Positions 1 through 13,905 of a stretch of 64,000 nt of DNA are shown piece by piece. The stretch comes from Tetragonia tetragonoides. Taxonomy: Eukaryota > Streptophyta > Magnoliopsida > Caryophyllales > Aizoaceae. A program made the position numbers and the translations under genes. Location: positions 23,185,501 through 23,249,500 of the forward strand of contig CM076140.1 in assembly GCA_038025085.1 (NCBI GenBank), in the 5' to 3' direction. Numbering within the stretch: position 1 is the first letter of the stretch; each line of letters starts with the position of its first letter. The notes under the pieces were generated by a model that ran no database searches, was not told where the DNA came from, and was given only the letters and a program-made list of their open reading frames with translations.

Positions 1-111
1 TTGGTGGTCAGCTGTATATAATCTGTGTGGAATTATTTTAGCTGTATTTGTAGTATATGAGGTGTTGAGGAAAATTTGTTTGTTGGCTAGGGTGTCGGAG
101 TTTTGCTGCAG

Positions 112-2141
<2,030 letters not shown>

Positions 2142-2519
2142 GCAGTTTTGGACCTCCTTGTAGACATTGATCTTGAGATTTCGAACTCCTGTTTTTATGC
2201 ATTTTTTTTTATGATATGTATGATATGATGACTCGACTATGCCCGCCTGATCTAAGTATGCAATGTGTTATGCGGTAGGATGAAGCTACAATTTAGGAAA
2301 TAAAATAAAGAAAATGGTAAAAATTGCGTGAAAAAGCAAAAATTACACATATTATACCCCCTAAAAAAATGGAAAATAATAAAAAAAAAAATATTGAAAA
2401 GATAAAACTAGGAGAGTCTCGAGCTTTGAATTCAGTGCGGGTATCAAAACTTGGCTTTAATCGGACAGACCGGAGCAGTGGAGCGGGTTGGAGCGAAGGA
2501 AAAATTCGGATCGGGCCAG
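2142..2519. other. Intergenic stretch between the two antisense genes of element A
   Basis: AT-rich sequence between the end of the PMD gene and the promoter of the DUF7745-like gene, with A-rich runs around 2290-2400. I see no gene. It probably holds the PMD 3' untranslated region. Confidence 0.5.
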
Positions 2520-2690
2520 GGTCTGGGCCACTAGCGGCGCTGGGCTGTAGTCTGAGGCCTATAGCAGCGCTGGACTGGGCCGCTACGCTAGCGGCTTTGA
2601 CCAGAGCCGTTGACAGCTCTGGTTTGGGCTTATTTGTGGATTTCTGATCTCTTTGGCCCGTGTTTTTACCTATAAATAGGATTTACGGGA
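2520..2690 (+). promoter_or_regulatory. Promoter of the DUF7745-like gene in A: GC-rich palindrome cluster plus TATA box
   Basis: The cluster at about 2526-2635 holds AGCGGCGCTGGG, GCAGCGCTGG, GCCGCTACGCTAGCGGC and an AGAGCCGTTGACAGCTCT inverted repeat. A TATA box (CCTATAAATAGG) follows at about 2669-2680 and the ATG is at 2751. The same kind of cluster precedes the TATA box in the LTRs of A, B and E. Confidence 0.6.
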
Positions 2691-2750
2691 TACTTGATGT
2701 TGTATCACTTTACAGACCTTAGTTTTCTCAAATTTTCCCAATCTTCTATC

Positions 2751-4087
2751 ATGGTGAAATCCCTTGAGAACTTATTCGATGCCTGGTGCGAAAATCTGTC
2801 CGTAGAAGATAACCTTGAACTAGCCCCGTTTCACGTTTCTACCCTGCTGACTTTGAAACCAACCAAAATATTGTGGGCCCTTATTCGATCTCCTTTGAAT
2901 TATTTGGACCACGACCTGCATAATTTCCGTTTTGGTAACACTGAACTATGACCTTTGGTTGAGGAATTTGCTGCGATTACTGACATGCTCTTCCCCCAGC
3001 TATGCCTTATTTGAGAGATGGTTTTAAGGATCAATACAGGAAATCCTTGGGTTTGTCATCTGCAGAAGCCAAAAGTATGGTTCTTGGTGTCGATGTGGAC
3101 TTGGCTCAACTCTGCGAAAAGTTTGCTATTTCATCTGAAAATGATGTAATATTCAAGCGTTGTCATCGACAGGCTTTTGTGCTTTGCCTATTAAATCGCC
3201 TACTGTTTGTTAATGCAGAATCTTCTAACTTGGGTCGAGCCTCGTTGCTGCGAGTGGTCAATCAAATGGTTAAAGGGCATTCTCCTTTGCATCTGGTTGT
3301 AGGAGAGACTATCATGGGGCTCGACAGGTTGAAAATATCTCCTCAAGAAGCTTTTTCCGGTAGCCCCTACTGCTTCAAATTTGGTTATGTGAGCATTTGA
3401 GGCTGATAGAGTCGCCAGATAATTTGATAGTTCGTGTTCCTCGGACTTGGTCAAAGAAAACCTCTACCGCTGCTAGCTTCTTGGTTAGGAAAAGGCTATA
3501 TTCTGAAAAGTCCCTTGCTGAATGGGATGCCTTTTTCCATGCGGGACCTGTCATCCGTTGGCATGTGCCTTGGTGGAGCTTGACCTCCTTGGTGGCCTTG
3601 ATACCTCTATTCCTTTCACTACCATATTGAGTCTGTATATGACTACCTTCTTCTTTCCCTCTAGGGTCATGAGGCAGTACGATTTGAAACAGGTGATCCC
3701 TCGTCAGGCGACTACGAGACCAAATGTCGTAGCCTTGACCATAGAATTTGCTGCGGAGTGGGGAAAGTATTAGCGTAGCCGGCACCGCTGGACTGTACCT
3801 CGGGTAATTACGTCAACTCAAGTTTCTGAGATCTATCTGAACTGGCTTTCCCGCAGTGATGGAGAAGCGAGACGAGCCTTTCGTCATGAGGAGTGGGACT
3901 AGCTAAAGCCTAAGTATGACTCGAAAACAGGAAGCAAGAAAAGAAAGGAAAGGCCTCAAATGGGAGGCTATCACGTACTGAAAAGAGACAAGCCCCCAAC
4001 TCAAGGGAGCGATCATAGGTCATCCTCAAGCCAGGCTCCTTCAAAGAAGAACTCTTCAACGAAGCCTTCTAAAGGGAAGAAGGATTA
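2751..4087 (+). pseudogene. DUF7745-like gene, decayed, antisense in element A
   Basis: The start is chosen at the ATG at 2751, after the TATA box, by agreement with the B and E copies (MVKS..., MVNF...). The frame opens with a DAWCENLSVED segment, then an N/W-x-D-x-DLH-x-F-x-FGN-x-EL motif, the hallmark region of the family. A stop lies near 2949 and a frameshift near 3000; the frame shifts again near 3400 and 3630. The C-terminal tail is Lys/Arg/Ser-rich and ends in GKKD at 4087. Intact length would be about 440 residues. No catalytic motif is recognised. The family name is from recall of the motif, not from a search, so the assignment is tentative. It may be a divergent PMD relative. Confidence 0.6.
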
Positions 4088-4399
4088 AAGTAGTTTTATA
4101 GGAAAGCAAGTCTAGTTTTGAAAAAAAAAATGATAAAGAATTTGTTTAGCTTAAACCCTCATAGTTGCGTTATTATTTCTTTTTTTTTTGTAACCTTAGG
4201 AAGTTTAATTCTTCCAATGTAAACTTATTCGTTCAGTTTGAATAAAGATTATCCCTTTTTGAATGAGTTGAATGGAATTTTGGATTGATTTTGGCCGGGC
4301 CCCCTTAAAAGGGTTACCTACGTATCCAGTGTGGAATCAGGCCAGCGTAGTTCGTTCAAGTTGTGTACGTCTTTTTTTCTAAATTTTCGGATTTTTTTT
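4088..4399. other. Convergent 3' region between the antisense gene and integrase of A
   Basis: Holds the 3' ends of two converging genes. The segment 4295-4375 is conserved in B (33055-33125) and E (25300-25375): on the element sense strand a GAACTACGCTGGCCTGATTC block, then TACGTAGGTAACCC and a GGGCCCGGCC-like block. An A-rich run directly follows the integrase stop on the minus strand. It may contain polyadenylation signals for both strands. Confidence 0.5.
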
Positions 4400-5765
4400 T
4401 TAGACGTAGCACTTCTTCAGTTGAGCCATATTAGTGAGCTGGCTGAACTCTATGCCATCAATATCCATGAGTCTGACTGCGCCTCCTGACAGGATGTCCT
4501 TGATGATGAACAGGCCGGACCAATTTGGTCGAAATTTTCCTCTAGGGTTGGTAACTAGGGCACATAATTCTTTCCAAACTAAATCCCCTTCCTTTAAATT
4601 GCGAGGTCGAACCTTTTTGTTGAATGCTCTTGCCATGCGTTGTTGGTACATGTGGGAATGGCCTAGGGCCCGTAGGCGTCTTTCATCCGTGAACATGAGC
4701 TCTTCGTAGCGGGCTTGTAACCATTGGGTTTCAGGAATTTCACCCTCTAAGGCTATGCACATGGAGGGTAGTTGAACTTCTATGGGTAGAACTGCTTCCA
4801 TTCCATAGACTAGAGAATAAGGTGTTGCTCCCGTAGAGGATCTTATGGATTTCCTATACCCCCAAAGGGAAAACGGAAGTTTGACAGGCCAATCTTTGTA
4901 GTTTTCTATCATTTTTTCAATGATAGTCTTGAGGTTCTTGTTGGCGGCTTCTACTACGCCATCGGTTTGGGGACGGTAAGAGGATGATTTGTGGTGCTGG
5001 ATTTTGTAGTTTTTGACGAGGGTGGCTGTTTCGGCCTTGAAATGGGAACCATGGTCACTGATGATTTCATGCGGAACACCGTATCAGCAAATGATGTTGT
5101 TCCTTATGAATTTGGACACTTGTTTGGAGGTAAGGACAGCATAGGATTGGGCTTCGACCCATTTGGTAAAATAATCTATGGCTACAAGGATGTATTCATG
5201 TCCTCCCGAGCCCTTCGGGGTGATCTTACCAATGATATCTATTCCCCATGCGGAAAATGTCCAAGGGGATGTGAAGTTGTGGAGCATCGAGGGTGGCATA
5301 TGCTGCAGGTTAGCATATATCTGACATTTCTTGCATTTCTTGACATAGTCGTAGCAATCCCTTTCCATAGTAGTCCAGTAGTATTCCAGTCATAGGACTT
5401 TTCTAGAGAGCATTCGACCATTCATGTGTGGTCCGCACACACCATTGTGTACCTCGTTCATAATTTTTGCGGCTTCTTCGGAGTTCACGCATCTGAGGTT
5501 GACCCCGTTGTGGGACTTTTTGTACAGAACCCCCTTGTATTCTATGTACTGCGCCACTAAGAGACGAATGGCCCGTTGAGCTCTTAGGGGTGCGTCTTGA
5601 GGGTATATGCCTTTGGTGATGTAGTTGAAGACGTCTTGGTACCAAGAATCCTCTTCGATCAGAGCCAAAGTCATTTCTGTGTCAAGGTTGTTGCAAAAGG
5701 CTGGCTCGCTTCTTCTTGGTGGGGCGGCATTGTTAGGAGAGTTCAGCTACTCAAATTCCTGTAAA
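4400..5765 (-). pseudogene. Ty3-type integrase of element A
   Basis: Read on the minus strand: N-terminal zinc-binding (HHCC) region (5674 to about 5300, with HNGVCGPH and CKKCQIYAN), catalytic core with WGIDIIG (first Asp) and IISDHGS (second Asp), a VEAANKN-type Glu motif near 4940, then a C-terminal domain with LKEGDLVW and FRPNWSG. The stop is at 4400-4402. Integrase inserts the cDNA copy into host DNA. Frame breaks near 5390 (stop) and near 5085-4915 divide the reading frame. The sequence just before the zinc-binding region matches the RNase H-integrase linker of element E, so the frame starts where RNase H would have ended. Confidence 0.85.
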
Positions 5766-6104
5766 AGTGAAAATCTGTATTCTTGCTCTGTGAAGTTTAC
5801 TTACATTGCTTAAATTAGTTAGTTAATGATCTGTGCAACTTTGTATTCATTGGGTTTATCAATAGCTAAACGAAGAAAGAAATGAGCAAGACGAACTTTT
5901 ATTGATTTGCAAAAAGAGATAAGCACACATGACTTTAGACAAGAGGGTCTCTAATTCCCATCACAAAAAAGAAACTAGACTTAGAAAGAAAAGCAAAAGA
6001 GGGAACACTCCCTATTTAAGACTCAATCTAAAGATTTAACTAAGGTCCTAACTCGACAAAACTTAGGGACTCAGACTCAATTCCTCTAGCTCCTGCGGGT
6101 TATC
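5766..6104 (-). other. Spacer joining gag to integrase in element A (RT region absent)
   Basis: About 340 bases separate the gag stop from the integrase linker. In a complete Tat element several kilobases encoding protease, RT and RNase H would lie here. Element B has a similar spacer at the same place (15486-15840). A donor-like ATGTAAGTAAAC and an acceptor-like TTTTACAG are conserved in both copies, only about 50 bases apart. I see no coding sequence. Confidence 0.6.
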
Positions 6105-7354
6105 TACTAGTTCCAGGCTTCATCGTCCATATTTCCATCTCTTAATGGTGGTGGAACCTCTCCTCTGTCAATGACACCTTGGATGTCGTCTTTTAGGCGT
6201 AGGCAGTCATCTGTGTGGTGCTCGAATACTCGATGATACTTGCAATAGGGTCGATTTTTTCCCGGTTCTGACTTGGCCTCTTCCAAAGGGATGTGGGGTT
6301 GGATGTCACCTCTCCATACTAGAGCATTCATAACCGCTTCCATTGGTGCGAAGAGAGGGGTGTACTTTTCTTGACTATGACGACATCAGCTGACTGTCCA
6401 AGCGTATGGTGGCCACATTGTCCCTTGGTCAATGAAACGTGTGACTAGCCCCTTAAAGTGCCTGCACTGATTGATGTGATGTCCTTCAGCCGCGCAGTAG
6501 GTACAACTTAGGAATGGATTTCCGTCTCTCGGAAGGAGCTTTGATGTGGGGGTCCTTGGAAGAACATACCCATATTTGGACATTTTGTGATAAAGAAGGT
6601 CTTGGCGCCACCAAGCTTCTTCCTTGGTCAGGATGACCGCATTCCTGAGCTTGGAGGTGCATTCTTCTAGAATGTCAACCTTCTCTCTTATCTCTTGTAT
6701 TCCTTTCATTATACGGACCAGACTTTCTTGTATTTGACTTTTGTCATCCATTGTTTTGTGGCCTCTCACGTCTAGTTCTTCTTCATAGGATTTTTGGGAA
6801 ATGAAGGTGATTTCCTCACCATAAATGAGGTGAGAGTAATCTTTGGGCTCCTCAATTGTAATATGGTTGATAGTACCAAGGAGGTTGCCAAAATTTTCGG
6901 TTTCTTCAGCTTTGGGCAATGGTAGAGTGCCATTGTCTATCTTGTCTTGGATGATGTGTTTAAGGGCCCAACAATCATTTGTATCATGCCCTTTCCCTTT
7001 ATGATACTTGCAGTAATCACCTTCTTTCCAGTTACGGCCCTTGGTACTTGGTCTTGGAGTGGGACCTATGGGTCGGAGTATGTCTTTGTACACTAATCTT
7101 TCGAAAGCTGTACTGAGAGCTATCCCCAATGGAGAAAAATCTCTATTCGGCTTACTTCGGGGCATGTAGTATTCCCTTGATGAGACATTGGAGGAAGACG
7201 CGTCACTCTTACGTTTCTTTTCTGGCTCTTGGGGGACAGGAGCAGGCCTTCCCGGAGTCATGGATTTCCGGTTTTCAGACGAAGGGACAAACATTGGTGT
7301 GTCCCACATCTGTCTTGGCTTGATGTTTGTAATGTCAGCTTCCAACCTATCCAT
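6105..7354 (-). pseudogene. Gag of element A, lacking the capsid core
   Basis: From an ATG at 7354 the protein has a short N-terminal segment, a Pro/Ser-rich part, a SPLGIALSTAFERL motif typical of Tat Gag, then two CxxH...HxxxxC nucleic-acid-binding motifs (CKYHKGKGHDTNDC; CKYHRVFEHHTDDC) and a CTYCAAEGHHINQC knuckle. The conserved capsid segment seen in B near 13450-13560 is missing here, so A has lost the region that would assemble particles. A TGA near 6384 breaks the frame; B has TGG at this place. The protein ends in a DDEAWN tail. Confidence 0.8.
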
Positions 7355-8522
7355 TCAGTCAGTCATCTCAACCAGATACTCCTGAACTGTCCTATGTGAC
7401 CAAGGTGGCTTGAATCGAGGTGTGGTAGAATGGTGAGTTAAACCCCAGCCGAATCTTTCTTCTTTAGATCCTATCCTGAATAGGAAGCACGGAGCACTTA
7501 GTAACATGAAAAAGACCACGAGACCCTCATCTAAGAAAAAGTTGACCCACACATAGAAAAACACATTGTCCTAGAAAGGAAAGTCCTTAAGCCTAAATGC
7601 CATAATATTTCCCTAATATTAAAGGAAAATAAAGTCAATTGAACGAAAATAATAAAAATAGAAAAAGATGGACTTTCCTTTTTTTTTTTTTTTTTTAATT
7701 TCCTAGACTCAAAGAAAATGGAAAATGAGATAAAATAGAACAAAAAGAATTTCAGTATTTTCTTTTTTTTTCGATTTTTTTTTTTGTTTTTTTCGGCATT
7801 TTTGTTTTGCTGTTTTTTTTTTGTTTTTTATTTTTTATTTTTTTTTGACCGAATCTGAATTACATCAAAAAAAGAAAATAATAAAATAGAAAAAGGGAGT
7901 GGGGAAATTGGGAGACTGACTATTTTTTTTTTTTTGGGCTAAAAGATCCTAGAAAATTGTTCATGACTTTTAGAATATATCATCGGGAAAATGATGAGTG
8001 TTCATTGAATTGAATTCTCGCACCATCTTCGGGCATTAGGAACTAGCTAAAAAAAAAACTTCCTAGCACGTAAGTATATGTTGGCACAAATCACGGTATT
8101 CATGCATTCAAGCAAGCAATATAACAACACAGTTTACAGGCAAACATGTGATCAGACGGGCATTACAACGACACATGCACAATAAGCAAGCGAATGCACA
8201 AATGTGGGTTAGAGGCTTTTGGCTCCTGTGAGGTTACCACGACAAATTACAATTTCCGTTCGGCGGATGGTCGAGACATCAATTGTAATTCTTTTCATCA
8301 ACAAGGATTAATGAGTCATGGGTGAGGAAGCGTCGATTTGCACGATACGACAACTGGATATTCCTTTAGATATACGGGTTGTCTACGAGTTGCGACACAA
8401 ACATCCTGGAGGGTTGAAGGGTCAAAAATTGTGCCAAAGCACATGCAAAAGATGCAAAATATGGAACATGTTATTAAGCAATTAAGCAAATTTGACTTTC
8501 GAGTCTCACCCTCTTAAATAAA
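7355..8522 (-). other. 5' leader of element A
   Basis: Untranslated leader between PBS and gag, with long T/A runs (about 7675-7935). It matches the leader of B (10293-11413) in inverted orientation. No credible gene. Confidence 0.7.
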
Positions 8523-8541
8523 TCCCCAGTGAAGTCGCCAC
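8523..8541 (-). other. Primer-binding site of element A
   Basis: Minus-strand sequence TGGCGACTTCACTGGGGA lies one base after the LTR end (..TCCTTACA). Tat/Ogre elements use a tRNA-Arg primer of this type. Confidence 0.8.
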
Positions 8542-9964
8542 TGTAAGGACCCGGGATTTCTACGGCCTACGGAGTGCGTCCTTATAGAAAATTTGTAAGG
8601 TGAGGGTTTAGATAAGTTCAAGGAACCGTCGAGTTAGAAAAGTTTTTGTAAAGACTTGAATTGAATAAAAACAATGAAAGAGGTCACAAATCTGCTATCG
8701 GCGTTTTATCGAAAGGACAAACCAAATGGACAATCCGAAGGGACAACCCAATAGCGCGATAAGTGGACTGATCATGTTTTTAGAAAGACTCCCGCTCATA
8801 TAGAACATATGAGTACCCAAGAATAAAGGGTTCGAGGGCGAAGGTACGAGGTGGGAAGGTGTTAGGCACCCAACTCGCCCGTTTATGATGGCCTCTACTA
8901 ACTCAAGTTTTCTTAATAATTTAAGAACATAATTCTCATGCAAAACCAGATCAACAACCTAGACTTAGACTATTAATTGGTTCATCACAAGCATCACAAC
9001 ATTTATTTTTAACCATTGTTTAGACATGCATTTGATTGACAATTTGGGCAGCACAACGACTAGACAGACAATATTTAGGAAAAAATAAAAGACGTTAGAC
9101 TAGCATGATATCTACATTATGACTACTAGAAAATAAACAATTAGGCAATTAATTTAATTTGAGCCCTCAGGAGTTTGTACCTGAACTGTAGGCTATATTT
9201 GGCAAGAATAATAAAACAAGATCTCAAGTAAAGAAAGAGGGGGAAGCTCGGTGTCAATACTCCCGAGAATAGAATAGAATTGTTTATGGAAGAAAGAGGG
9301 AGAAGCTCAGAGTTAATACTACTGAGAATAGAGGGTGTCAACTGTAGACTGTGTGTTTTGAACTGAGGGTGAAGGGTTGTTTATATAGGCGTGGGGAAGT
9401 AGGGTTGGACGACAGAAATTGAGATGAAAAACGAGACGGGCTTGAAAAATAAGTCAGGCCCAAAGAAGGGTCAGCGCGGCTAGCGGCGCTGGAAAACTTG
9501 TCAGCGCCGCTAGCGGCCCTGGAAAACTTGTCAGCGCCGCTAGCGGCCCTGGAAAACTTGTCAGCGCCGCTAGCGGCCCTGGGACTTATTCCAGGGCCGC
9601 TAACGGCTCTCAGCAACCAGCTGGATGTCGTCATAACGACGTCATCCAGTCTATTTTTATTTTTCGGAGGAATTTTTGTATTCCAAAAAATATGAAAAGA
9701 CCGTTTTACCCTTGGACGGTAAAAGATGGTTCTACCCCTAAATCGCAACTTGGCGACCGGGGGTCGAAAAAAGGCGTAAGACATGTCATTGGAAAGCTCT
9801 TGAACGGGGCTTTTGAATTAAATGGAGTGAAGGAGTGTTTGGAGGAAAAACCTGAGACCTTATCTTAACTATTAAAGCAAAAATAGCAGTTCAAGTTTAT
9901 AAATTACTCCTTTTATCATCGGGCTTTTGCGGAGAAATCTAAAGGCGCTTTTTTGGCGTCTACA
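8542..9964 (-). repeat. 5' LTR of element A
   Basis: Starts TGTAGACGCC and ends CCCGGGTCCTTACA on the minus strand, 1423 bases. The same termini bound the B 3' LTR (38658-39976). A TATA box (minus strand TATATAAA) lies at about 9380-9388, downstream of a GC-rich tandem array. Confidence 0.9.
9471..9610 (-). promoter_or_regulatory. 30-base tandem GC-rich palindromic array upstream of the LTR TATA box
   Basis: Four 30-base units start at about 9471, 9501, 9531 and 9561. Each contains an AGCGCCGCTAGCGGC-type inverted repeat followed by CTGGAAAACTTG. The array ends with another GGGCCGCTAACGGCTCT pair. On the minus strand it lies about 80-220 bases upstream of the TATA box. Confidence 0.75.
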
Positions 9965-10274
9965 CCTTTCCCCCGAACCTTTTATTCGTGGGTACTCATA
10001 TGTTCTATATGAGCGGGAGTCTTTCTAAAAACATGATCAGTTCACTTATCGCTCTATTGGGTTATCCCTTCAGTTTTGTCCCTTCAGTTCATCCATTCGA
10101 TAAAACGCCGATAGCAGATTTGTGACCTCTTTCATGGTTTTTATTCAATTCAAGTCTTTACAAAATCTTTTCTAACTCGATGGTCCCTTGATCTTATCTA
10201 AACCCCCAGCTTACAAATTTTCGATAAGGAAGTACTCCGTGGACAATAGATGGAAGAAATCCCGGGTCCTTACA
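9965..10274 (+). repeat. Truncated 5' LTR of element B
   Basis: Only the last 310 bases of the LTR remain, ending ATCCCGGGTCCTTACA as in the 3' LTR. It abuts the A LTR end at 9964/9965. About 15 bases within the conserved CCTTTCC...CGCCCCCGAACC stretch are missing at the junction. Confidence 0.85.
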
Positions 10275-11413
10275 GTGGCGACTTCACTACAGATCGGATT
10301 TATTTAAGAGGGTGAGACTCGAAAGTCAAGTTTGCTTAATTGTTTAATAACATGTTCCATATATTGCATCATTTGCATGTGATTTGTCACAATCTTTTGA
10401 CCCTTATCGACCCTCGAGGAAGTTTGTGTCGCAACTCGTAGACAACCTGTATATCTAACGGAATATACAGTTGTCCTATCGTGCAAACCGACGCTTGCTC
10501 ACCCACGACTCATCGACTCTTGTTGGTGAAAAAGAATTACAATTGATGTGTCGACCACCCGCCAAACAAAAATTGTAATTTGTCGTGGTAACCTCATAGG
10601 AGCCAAAGCCTCTGCCCACATTCGTGGATTCGCTTGCTTCTTGTGCATGTGTCGTTGTAATGCCCGTCTGATCGCATGTTTTTCTGTCTCTGCGTTGTTA
10701 TAATGCCTGCCTGAATGCATGAATGTCGTGACTATTTACCAACATGTACTTACGTGCTAGGAGTCTTTTTCATTTATTTTTAGATAGTTCCTGATGCCCA
10801 AAAATAGTGCGAGAATTCCATTCCATGAACACTCATCATTTTCCCAATGATATATTCTGTCAAAGTCAGGAGGAATTTCCTAGGATCTTTTTAGCAAAAA
10901 AAAAAGAGTCAGCCGCTCCAATTTACCCTCTCCCATTTTCTATTTCTTTTTTTTTTTTTTTTATGTAATTCAGATTCGGTCGAAAAAAAAAGGAAAGGAA
11001 AAAAAGGAAAAGCAAAAAAAAAAACCAAAAAAGGCGTTTAAAAAAAAATAAAAGAGAACGCCGAAAAAAAAAGATCGCGGTAAAATAATAAAAAAAAATG
11101 ACCGAAATTCTTTTATTTTATTTTATCCCATTTTCCATTTTCCTTGAGTCTAGAAAAATTTTAAAAAAAATAGGATAGTCTGTCTTTTTCTATTTTTCTT
11201 ATTTTCGTTCATTGACTTTATTTTCCTTTGATATTAGGGGAAATATTTGGGCATTTAGGCTTAAGGATCTTTTTTTTAGGACAATGTGTTTTCTATGTGT
11301 GGGTGATCATTTTTCTTACGTGAGATTCTCATGGTCTTTTCTTGTTACTAAGTGCTCCATGCTTCCTATTCAGGATAAGGGGGTCCGAAGAAGAAAGGAA
11401 ACCTTGAGAAAAG
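10275..11413 (+). other. PBS and 5' leader of element B
   Basis: TGGCGACTTCACTACAG follows the LTR, a PBS with changes at its 3' half relative to A. The leader is collinear with that of A in reverse orientation and contains long A and T runs (10950-11100). No gene. Confidence 0.75.
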
Positions 11414-11544
11414 ATGGGCTCGGCCTTCGGTAACGCTAGTTCGCCTGCCACCGTCTACACCGCCAAGTTTCCGATTACCTCCACCACAAACAACCTCACC
11501 ATCAATAAATTCACCATCACTACATACCTTATTCTTCACGCCTA

Positions 11545-13198
11545 TGTAAGAAACCCTCGCCTTTCGGCGCCTAATTGAATAAATAATACGTTGTAGGTTC
11601 TTAAAATTAAGAGATTGATATTGATTAAGGATTATTGAACATATGAAGTCGCCACCAATTTTTAAGGAAACAATTGGAAATCATCAAAGTGCACCCAATT
11701 CCTATTGGGAATTATGACTCATATAACCCAAAGCCCAAAGATTGAGTTCGGGGGTGTGGGTACGAAAAAGACAAAACGAATCTCATCTATATCGCCCGTA
11801 TTAACGGCCTCTACTAATCCTAACCATGTTGATTCTCATTTCACATAACAAGGTTCCAAACAATCCAGTCGTCCAAGATCCTAAATTGACTAGGTGGGTT
11901 GAACAAACCAAATTATTAAAGTTATCGCTTTGCACATGATTACCCAATTGCATGGTTTGATTTGAACACAACCAAAATAATAGAAATATGTTCCCCAACC
12001 TTACCGTGCTAGCTTAACGCGCCAATTGCCAATTTGCATGAACAAACATGTTAGTAACTTCAATGGAAGTGAAATAAAAGATATAAACTCTAATTACAAG
12101 TTAGTATGCTAATTATATTGAATAATCATGGAAAACATGCAAAATATGATATTTACAATAAACATGATAAAATATAAGAAAACTAGAAAATAAACTAAAA
12201 AGTATGAAAATCATGTAAGGATAATAATTAAACTAACCTATGCATGATAATCATGAAAACAATAATCAAAAACAATCTACATATGATGAACTAAATAAAA
12301 AAATTAAAACATGCAAAGAATATTAAGTGTGATCATAATATCAATAAAACATGCTCTGAAATAGATTTAAGAGTTGAAAAGATGAGCCCTCAGATTGAAC
12401 CTTGATTGTACTAGAATTGAATGTCAATTGCTCTTGATATTGGACTTGATCTTGGGATGAGACTTGTTCTTTATTAGGGTTTGAATATGGGCTTGATTGA
12501 TGTGACTAGGGTTGAATGGAAGAGAGGAGAGAGGGAGATTAGGGTTTTCTTGAGTTGAATCCCGTAATAATAAGCTGGGGCCCGTGGCCCGGGTTTTATC
12601 CGCCGCTCCTATGAAAACGCGGCTGGAAGGCTCGTTTGAGCTCCGATTGGCCTGATTCTTGGTGCCTTGGATTCCTTATTCAAAGGGATTTCCTTTGACA
12701 TATTTTGGGATCATATAGCACAAGAATCCTACCAGTTATGGCCCAAAAACTAGAGAAGTGTCTGTTTCAGCGCATTAATCAATCATCGGATCGTATCTCA
12801 TTCGTTTCTAATGGGATATTGGCCCATAATATATCATTGGAAAGCTAATTAAAAGGGGATTAAAAGAATAGTGGGATATTACTCCAATTAATCCTTGAAT
12901 GGCTAAAAATCAGTCTTGAACCGTGATATGCGGGTATGAGAACATCATTTTTAGCCCATAACTTCATTAAATCATAACTTTTGACTCCGATATCCGTTTG
13001 GGACAAATGAGATGGCGTTGGAAAGCTTATGGAAAGGGCTATTTGATGGTATAGAAATGTGAAGGGTCCGGAATAAATATGGATGATGAAACATAAATAA
13101 GCACAAGTATTTTGAGCATTAACATTCAATTCATTATGTTCATTATAGGTTATCATCATTGGGCATTGAAAAAGGGGGGACACATTAGGGTGTCTACA
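11545..13198 (-). repeat. Solo LTR of a third Tat-type family inside the B gag
   Basis: On the minus strand it starts TGTAGACACCC and ends GGTTTCTTACA, about 1654 bases. Flanks are GCCTA (11540-11544) and ACCTA (13199-13203), a 5-base target duplication with one change. Removing the LTR restores an open gag frame (..FFTPITPPNF..). It carries an internal GGTGGCGACTTC (minus strand) about 110 bases before its 3' end, like the E LTR. No internal element sequence is present, so it is the product of LTR-LTR recombination. Confidence 0.8.
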
Positions 13199-13905
13199 AC
13201 CTATCACTCCTCCTAATTTCACAATACCCAAAACTACTGACGAGAGACTGGATAAGCTCATTAGTGAACTAGAAAGGGTACGACTCAAGGTCGAGGACAT
13301 AGAAAGGAAAAGAGAAGATGAAGCAAGAATCCTCTATGACCACAACACTGAGGAGGATGTGCAAGTCACTAAGCTCAAAAGGATTGACTCCATTGCCAAC
13401 TACAATGCCAATGATGATAAGGTCAATCCCAAAATCAAGGGCAAGCTTCCAGCCAAGTTATCCATGCCCGAGGTGCCGACATTCACTAGAACTGATGATC
13501 CACAAAATCACCTCAAGGCCTTCACTACTATCATGGGTTTGAGTGGAATTGACAAAAGTATCAACATACACTTGTTCCCATAGACTCTGGATGCCTACAC
13601 TCGTGTTGGTTCTACACCTTGAATTTGGAAAACTATCAAACTTGGTCAGATTTCACTACAATCTTCCTTGCACGCTACAAGGAAAATGTTGTTCTCTCTA
13701 TGACCCTTCGAGAATTAGAGATCACCAAAAGGGAAAAGATGAGGGGTTCCTTGCCTTCCTTCAACGTTGGAGTCTAAAGGTAGCTAACTGGTTGAGAAAC
13801 CTGTGCAAAGTGATCAAATCCGTCAATTAGAATCTACAATCTGCTTATGAGGAACGCCTCATGTACAAAGCAATATACTCCTACAACCGGCTCTAAGATG
13901 TGGGT

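Noticed and set aside
9338..9784. Ala/Ser/Asp repeat ORF in the A LTR
   Set aside because: Result of the 30-base GC-rich tandem units within an LTR promoter.
11545..13198. A complete element at the solo LTR
   Set aside because: Only one LTR with near-identical 5-base flanks; gag continues immediately on both sides.
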